This document shows, in pieces, positions 14,839-18,133 of a DNA stretch of 18,133 nucleotides. The position numbers and the translations under genes were made by a program. Position 1 is the first letter of the stretch, and each line of letters begins with the position of its first letter. Source of the DNA: Acidimicrobiia bacterium (GTDB lineage Bacteria; Actinomycetota; Acidimicrobiia; Spongiisociales; ZC4RG35); NCBI GenBank assembly GCA_029865445.1, contig JAOUGY010000040.1, positions 1 to 18,133 of the forward strand, in the 5' to 3' direction. The notes below the pieces were generated by a model. That model saw nothing but the letters and a program-made list of their open reading frames with translations. It was not told where the DNA came from and made no database searches.

Positions 14839-15305
14839 TGTGGGCGGGGGCATTGGATCGGGCACACGGTCCGAGAGGCGCGGCCATCCGAGGTTCCGGT
14901 GCACTCCTCACAGCCGCCTCTGTCTATTACATCTCGTCGTTGTTGGGCCTGGCGCTCGCTTCTCTGAGCCTGGCGGTCAAGTGGTCGGTCGTGGCTGCGC
15001 TGGTGGGTCCTGTCGCCGGGTTGGCCGGTTGGTACGCTCGATTCGGACCGCGATGGGCGAACCTTTCAGCGCTCTCGTTCGGAATCTCAGTCGTGGTGGC
15101 CGAGGCGGTCGTGTTGTGGCGGCACATCGTCCTGGGTCGCCCGGTATTCGTGGCCGTGGCCGTGGTGGCGCTCGGAGTCGGGGTGGGTCGGATCGTGCGG
15201 CGTGGCCCCGACCTCGCAGCCGGATTGGCGATGACCGTGGTCGGGGTCGTTGTCTTGACCTCGGCTTTCGAGGTCGTATTCACCGCTTTGGGTGTCATTG
15301 GCTGA
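14823..15305 (+). CDS. Integral membrane protein, C-terminal open frame
   Basis: The open frame from ATG 14823 gives 160 residues with about five hydrophobic helices: GALLTAASVYYISSLLGLAL, VVAALVGPVAGLAGW, LSFGISVVVAEAVVLW, VFVAVAVVALGVGVG and a C-terminal AMTVVGVVVLTSAF segment. No catalytic motif is visible. It probably is the larger part of the protein whose N-terminus lies in the other frame from 14713; the ATG 14823 start has no ribosome binding site and would cut the protein just before its second membrane segment. The fold reminds me of small DUF6518-like actinobacterial membrane proteins, but that is a weak memory-based match. Function unknown. Confidence 0.6.
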   Translation: MGGTAMWAGALDRAHGPRGAAIRGSGALLTAASVYYISSLLGLALASLSLAVKWSVVAALVGPVAGLAGWYARFGPRWANLSALSFGISVVVAEAVVLWRHIVLGRPVFVAVAVVALGVGVGRIVRRGPDLAAGLAMTVVGVVVLTSAFEVVFTALGVIG

Positions 15306-15347
15306 GTCGTTCTCGAACGGCTCCGTCTCGGTTTACCGTTCTTTTCG

Positions 15348-15353
15348 AGGAGG
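15348..15353 (+). promoter_or_regulatory. Strong ribosome binding site of the alpha/beta hydrolase
   Basis: AGGAGG, 7 nt before ATG 15361, is the best Shine-Dalgarno match in the window and fixes this start. A possible -10, TACCGT (15334-15339), just upstream would allow separate transcription with a very short leader. Confidence 0.7.
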
Positions 15354-15360
15354 TCGCCAG

Positions 15361-16101
15361 ATGGTCGCTGGAAAACAGGTGCTCATGGTGCACGGAGCCT
15401 GGCATGGCTCGTGGTGCTGGACCAGGTGGGTGGAACTCCTGTCCGAGGCGGGGCACCGCCCCACGACGGTGGACCTTCCCGGCCACGCCGACCCCGGGTC
15501 GCCCGAGCGAATCTGGAACCGGCTCGGTGAGTACATCGACGCGGTGGCGGACGAACTGCGGTTTCTGGGCCCTGATACCGTCGTCATCGGTCATTCGATG
15601 GGCGGCCTCGTCGTCCAACGCGCCTTGGAGCGGGTCGAAGCCTCGTTGGGGATCCTGCTCGCCTCCGTGCCCAGGTCGGGTGTCGTCGGAGCCACCATCC
15701 GCACAGCAAGACGTACCCCGGGGGCGTTCCTCAAGGTGAACGCCAAACTCTCCATGCACGAACTCGTGAGCACCGATGCCCTCGCCCGGGACGCCTTCTT
15801 CGGGGATGACGTTCCGGGCGAACTCGTGGCCGATGCGGCGTCTCACCTCCAGAACGAGTCATATCTGGCGTATCTCCAGATGTTTGCCGTCAGGCCGCGA
15901 CCGCGGAAGATCCGAACTCCGATGCGGGTCATCGCCGCCGAGCGCGACGCAATCTTCAGCGTGGGTGAGCAAAGAGATCTCGCCCGGGCTCACGGCACCG
16001 ACCTCGTCATCATCGAAGGCGCAGGTCACGACCTCATGCTTGGGCCATGGAGCGACCGCGTGGCGGGGACCGTCATCGGGATGATCGATACCGCCGGTTG
16101 A
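15361..16101 (+). CDS. Alpha/beta fold hydrolase
   Basis: Serine hydrolase of the alpha/beta superfamily, 246 residues, no signal peptide. The oxyanion-hole segment HGAWHGSWCW lies at 11-20. The nucleophile elbow GHSMGG carries Ser79 at 77-82. The acid is probably Asp196 (AERDAIFS) and the base His223 (EGAGHD). HGAWHGSWCW followed by DLPGHADPG resembles the esterase / hydroxynitrile-lyase-like branch, which includes many carboxyl-ester hydrolases; the substrate is unknown. It follows the membrane-protein gene by 55 nt and has its own strong Shine-Dalgarno. Its last 29 nt overlap the end of the AlkD-type gene on the other strand. Confidence 0.9.
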   Translation: MVAGKQVLMVHGAWHGSWCWTRWVELLSEAGHRPTTVDLPGHADPGSPERIWNRLGEYIDAVADELRFLGPDTVVIGHSMGGLVVQRALERVEASLGILLASVPRSGVVGATIRTARRTPGAFLKVNAKLSMHELVSTDALARDAFFGDDVPGELVADAASHLQNESYLAYLQMFAVRPRPRKIRTPMRVIAAERDAIFSVGEQRDLARAHGTDLVIIEGAGHDLMLGPWSDRVAGTVIGMIDTAG

Positions 16102-16804
16102 TCTCGGCAGCCTGTTCGTCGCTCAGCTTCTTGACTGCCTCACGCACGGTGACTCCCGATGCTCGATGTGCCCGCGGCGTGAACCAATCTGCCACGAGGT
16201 CCGGTCGGCGGCGGGAGGTGTCCCGGAGAATCCACCCGATGGCCTTGCGAATGAAGAATTCCTTCTCCTCCAGCATGGCGTCGGCGTAGCGGGTGAACCG
16301 TTCCCAATCGCCCCCACCGCTCCGGAGGTCTTTCAGGTGGGCGAGCAACGCCGACCGACGAATCCAGAAGTCGGGATCTGTCGCCCACCGATCGAGAACA
16401 GCGTTTGCCTCGTTGTCGCGTGCGAGCACCGGACCGGCCACGTGGACGGCGAGGGTGTCCACGAGCGCCCAGGTGCGCGAGGAGCGCAGGAGATCCTCCA
16501 CCAGGGGAAGGTCGGCGTGGCCTAGGTCGGACTCGATCATGCACAACACCTCGGCGGCGGCCATCCTCGCTTCATGGATGTCCGTGTTCCAGAGGCGTGT
16601 GGCCAGCCGGCGACCGTCCGCGCCGGACGTGTTGACGATCGACTTTGTGATCGAGCGAATCTTCGGGACCGGCACCCCGAGATGGCGCAGATCGCTCTTG
16701 AGATACGCTTGTTCCTTGCGCGCACGTTCGGGCGTCCCGAGCGCTTCGAGGGCTTCGATGATGCGCTCGGCCGCGTCCTCGACAGTGGCGGTGGAACTCG
16801 TCAT
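16073..16804 (-). CDS. AlkD-type DNA alkylation repair glycosylase
   Basis: HEAT-like-repeat DNA glycosylase (DNA_alkylation family) that removes N3- and N7-alkylated purines without flipping the base. 243 residues. The active-site pattern known from Bacillus cereus AlkD is visible: Trp112-x3-Asp116 (TWALVDTLA), the FWIRRSALL arginine (149/150), and Trp191 in KAIGWILRD. The early signature ARKEQAYLKSDLRHLGVPVPKIR region is also present. It runs against the hydrolase gene with tail-to-tail overlap, and its start faces hrcA across 94 bp. ATG 16804 is preceded at 6 nt by a TAACCT -10-like box; GGAG sits only 2 nt from the ATG, too close for a normal ribosome binding site. Confidence 0.93.
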   Translation of the reverse strand: MTSSTATVEDAAERIIEALEALGTPERARKEQAYLKSDLRHLGVPVPKIRSITKSIVNTSGADGRRLATRLWNTDIHEARMAAAEVLCMIESDLGHADLPLVEDLLRSSRTWALVDTLAVHVAGPVLARDNEANAVLDRWATDPDFWIRRSALLAHLKDLRSGGGDWERFTRYADAMLEEKEFFIRKAIGWILRDTSRRRPDLVADWFTPRAHRASGVTVREAVKKLSDEQAAEINRRYRSSR

Positions 16805-16810
16805 AGCTCC

Positions 16811-16816
16811 AGGTTA
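16811..16816 (-). promoter_or_regulatory. Putative -10 box of the AlkD-type gene (leaderless type)
   Basis: TAACCT on the minus strand, 6 nt before ATG 16804. The identical hexamer serves as the proposed -10 of the divergent hrcA. No convincing -35 is seen. Confidence 0.45.
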
Positions 16817-16859
16817 TTGCGATACAGGAGCGGGCACCGCCCACAGTGGGACCGCAGTC

Positions 16860-16886
16860 TTATCAGTCGGAGGGGGCGACTGCTAA
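16860..16886 (+). promoter_or_regulatory. CIRCE-like HrcA operator
   Basis: TTATCAGTC, a 9-nt spacer, then GACTGCTAA: the layout of the CIRCE element (TTAGCACTC-N9-GAGTGCTAA). Left arm matches 7 of 9 and right arm 8 of 9. One of the changes, C to G in the left arm, is matched by G to C in the right arm, keeping symmetry. It ends 12 nt before the hrcA start and overlaps the proposed -10, as expected for HrcA autorepression. Confidence 0.75.
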
Positions 16887-16889
16887 CCT
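16860..16889 (+). promoter_or_regulatory. Putative hrcA promoter
   Basis: TTATCA (16860-16865, 4 of 6 to TTGACA), an 18-bp spacer and TAACCT (16884-16889). The operator lies across the whole spacer and part of both boxes, so bound HrcA would block RNA polymerase. The transcript would start within a few bases of ATG 16899. Confidence 0.5.
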
Positions 16890-16898
16890 GAGCGCCCC

Positions 16899-17894
16899 AT
16901 GACCGAAGACCGGGAGGATCGCCGAGATTCCATTCTCCGGGCACTGGTGGAGGAGCACATCCGCACCGGAGAGCCCGTCAGTTCGCGTGGGATCCTCGAA
17001 GCAACCGGTCTCCACGTGTCCGGGGCGACGATCCGCAACGAGCTCGCATCGCTCGACCGGGACGGGTACGCCGTTCAACCGCATACGTCGGCGGGGAGGG
17101 TCCCCACCGCGAAGGCATACCGCTACTACGTCGATCACCTGTCGCCGTCGCGCCCGAAGACCATGGTCCAGAATCGGGTGTCGCAGTTCTATTCGTCGGT
17201 CCACCTCGAACTCGGGAAACTGCTGAAGGCGACCACCGAACTCCTCACCGACATCACCCAATATCCGGCGGTGGCCATTGGGCCTGGCCCATCGGGAGAG
17301 GTGGTGAAAGCACTCCATCTCGTGCAGATGGGGGCCCTCACCGCGCTGGTGGTCGTCGTCGCCGAGTCGGGTCGCGTGAGCCAGGAGCTGCTCCGGTTCG
17401 AGCGACCGATCACTCCGACCGAACTCGATCGAGCCGAGCAGTTCCTCGCCAATGTCGTCGTGGGGGCCGAGATCGGCCGGTGGCCCCTGGAACGCACTCC
17501 CGAACTGCCCGCCACTGAGTTGGCGGTGGTCGAAGCCGCCCGCGAGGCCCTCGCCCGTACCGCCCGTCAGTCGGCGGAGATCTACGTCGGTGGCACCAGG
17601 CAGATGGCAACCGTATGGGACAACCTGGCGACCGTCCACCGCGTGCTCGAAGTGCTGGAACGCGAAGCCAAGCTCCTGGAGATCATGGCCCAAGCTCACG
17701 GAACCACCATCCAAATGGGAGACGAACTCGGCATGCCGGCCGACGTGGATCTGGCGGTGGTGTCGAGTTCATTCGACTCGGGTCCTGCCGAAGGCAGGGT
17801 TGGCGTCATCGGGCCGATGCGGATGGACTACCGGTCCGTCATCTCGGCGGTGGAGACGGTCAGCCGCGAGCTGGGCGATCGCAACATCGGATGA
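16899..17894 (+). CDS. hrcA: Heat-inducible transcription repressor HrcA
   Basis: Repressor of class I heat-shock genes; binds CIRCE operators and is released when misfolded protein occupies GroEL. 331 residues, near the usual 340. The N-terminal winged helix (about 10-80) has the family signature: IRTGEPVSSR, SGATIRNELASLD, QPHTSAGRVPT and AYRYYVDHL. Compared with the common forms, SPATIRN is SGATIRN and KGYRYYVD is KAYRYYVD. The GAF-like ligand/dimer domain follows and ends GPMRMDYRSVISAVE, a typical HrcA ending. Start ATG 16899 has no Shine-Dalgarno sequence. It precedes dnaJ by 53 nt with an autoregulatory CIRCE-like site upstream. Confidence 0.96.
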   Translation: MTEDREDRRDSILRALVEEHIRTGEPVSSRGILEATGLHVSGATIRNELASLDRDGYAVQPHTSAGRVPTAKAYRYYVDHLSPSRPKTMVQNRVSQFYSSVHLELGKLLKATTELLTDITQYPAVAIGPGPSGEVVKALHLVQMGALTALVVVVAESGRVSQELLRFERPITPTELDRAEQFLANVVVGAEIGRWPLERTPELPATELAVVEAAREALARTARQSAEIYVGGTRQMATVWDNLATVHRVLEVLEREAKLLEIMAQAHGTTIQMGDELGMPADVDLAVVSSSFDSGPAEGRVGVIGPMRMDYRSVISAVETVSRELGDRNIG

Positions 17895-17932
17895 CGGCCT
17901 CCGACCGGTACTCGACTCCCCACCGTCGCTCC

Positions 17933-17938
17933 TAGGAT
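17933..17938 (+). promoter_or_regulatory. Putative -10 box (or ribosome binding site) of dnaJ
   Basis: TAGGAT fits TANNNT and ends 9 nt before GTG 17948. The AGGA inside it could instead act as a Shine-Dalgarno sequence on an hrcA-dnaJ message; sequence alone does not decide. Confidence 0.3.
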
Positions 17939-17947
17939 TCCCGACTC

Positions 17948-18133
17948 GTGGCCAAGGACTACTACGCGATTCTGGGTGTGCCCAGGGACGCTCCCACCGA
18001 AGAGATCAAAAAGGCGTTCAGACGTCTCGCCCGCGAGACCCATCCTGACGCCAACCCTGACGACCCCACCGCGGAGGCTCGATTCCGCGAGGTCGCCGAG
18101 GCGTACGAAGTGCTCAGCGACCCGGATCGTCGG
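17948..18133 (+). CDS. dnaJ: Chaperone protein DnaJ, N-terminal part
   Basis: Hsp40 co-chaperone that stimulates DnaK ATPase. Only the first 62 codons are in the window; the gene continues past its end. They cover nearly the whole J domain: AKDYYAILGVPRDAPTEEIKKAFRR region, the essential HPD motif in ETHPDANPDD, and AEAYEVLSDPDRR. The GTG start gives the canonical MAKDYYAILGV-type N-terminus. The cysteine-rich zinc domain cannot be seen here, so another J-domain protein is formally possible, but the position directly after hrcA strongly supports DnaJ. Confidence 0.93.
   Translation, partial: MAKDYYAILGVPRDAPTEEIKKAFRRLARETHPDANPDDPTAEARFREVAEAYEVLSDPDRR

Noticed and set aside
1..18133. CRISPR arrays, tRNA genes, insertion sequences, prophage or defence genes.
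   Set aside because: No direct-repeat array, no cloverleaf-like tRNA with CCA-adjacent stem, no transposase or integrase-like frame was seen while reading both strands.

Overview
The window is dense, high-G+C (about two-thirds by eye), housekeeping bacterial chromosome. The order leuS - comEA - comEC - holA - rpsT(-) - lepA - hemW - hrcA - dnaJ is the classic actinobacterial neighbourhood. The gene contents, including CaiC-like ligase and enoyl-CoA hydratase types common in environmental actinobacteria, would suit an uncultivated or Acidimicrobiia-like lineage. That placement is inference. The LeuRS sequence around and after RMSKS looks, from memory, more like Chloroflexota enzymes than like model actinobacteria, so a deep-branching lineage is plausible. 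I see no rRNA, tRNA, CRISPR array, insertion sequence or phage gene.

Layout. 1-3143: leuS and a small HExxH protein. 3174-4474: a divergent pair, polyphosphate kinase 2 (minus) and an output-less response regulator (plus). 4545-9037: a tight plus-strand run of comEA, comEC, a divergent dihydropteroate-synthase-like gene and holA, with start/stop overlaps between the first three. 9044-11358: a divergent acyl-CoA ligase / enoyl-CoA hydratase pair inserted between holA and rpsT. 11363-13560: rpsT (minus) and lepA (plus) from facing, overlapping promoters. 13553-16101: hemW, a membrane-protein gene split by a -1 frameshift, and an alpha/beta hydrolase. 16073-16804: an AlkD-type DNA glycosylase on the minus strand. 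16899-18133: hrcA and the start of dnaJ, which runs off the window. No intergenic stretch exceeds 300 bases.

How the genes work together. ComEA and ComEC are the DNA receptor and membrane channel for uptake of single-stranded DNA. HolA loads the replicative clamp. LeuS, S20 and LepA serve translation. HemW handles heme. HrcA and DnaJ form the heat-shock module, and a CIRCE-like operator sits on the hrcA promoter.

No clearly new multi-gene system is evident. The observations most worth a second look are: a recurrent TANNNT box 6-9 nt before seven start codons, which suggests widespread leaderless transcription; a CIRCE operator variant with a compensatory change in both arms; a DHPS-like protein that keeps the pterin-site residues but lacks the p-aminobenzoate loop; an unusual approximately 85-residue insert in LeuRS before RMSKS; and the frameshifted membrane-protein gene after hemW.
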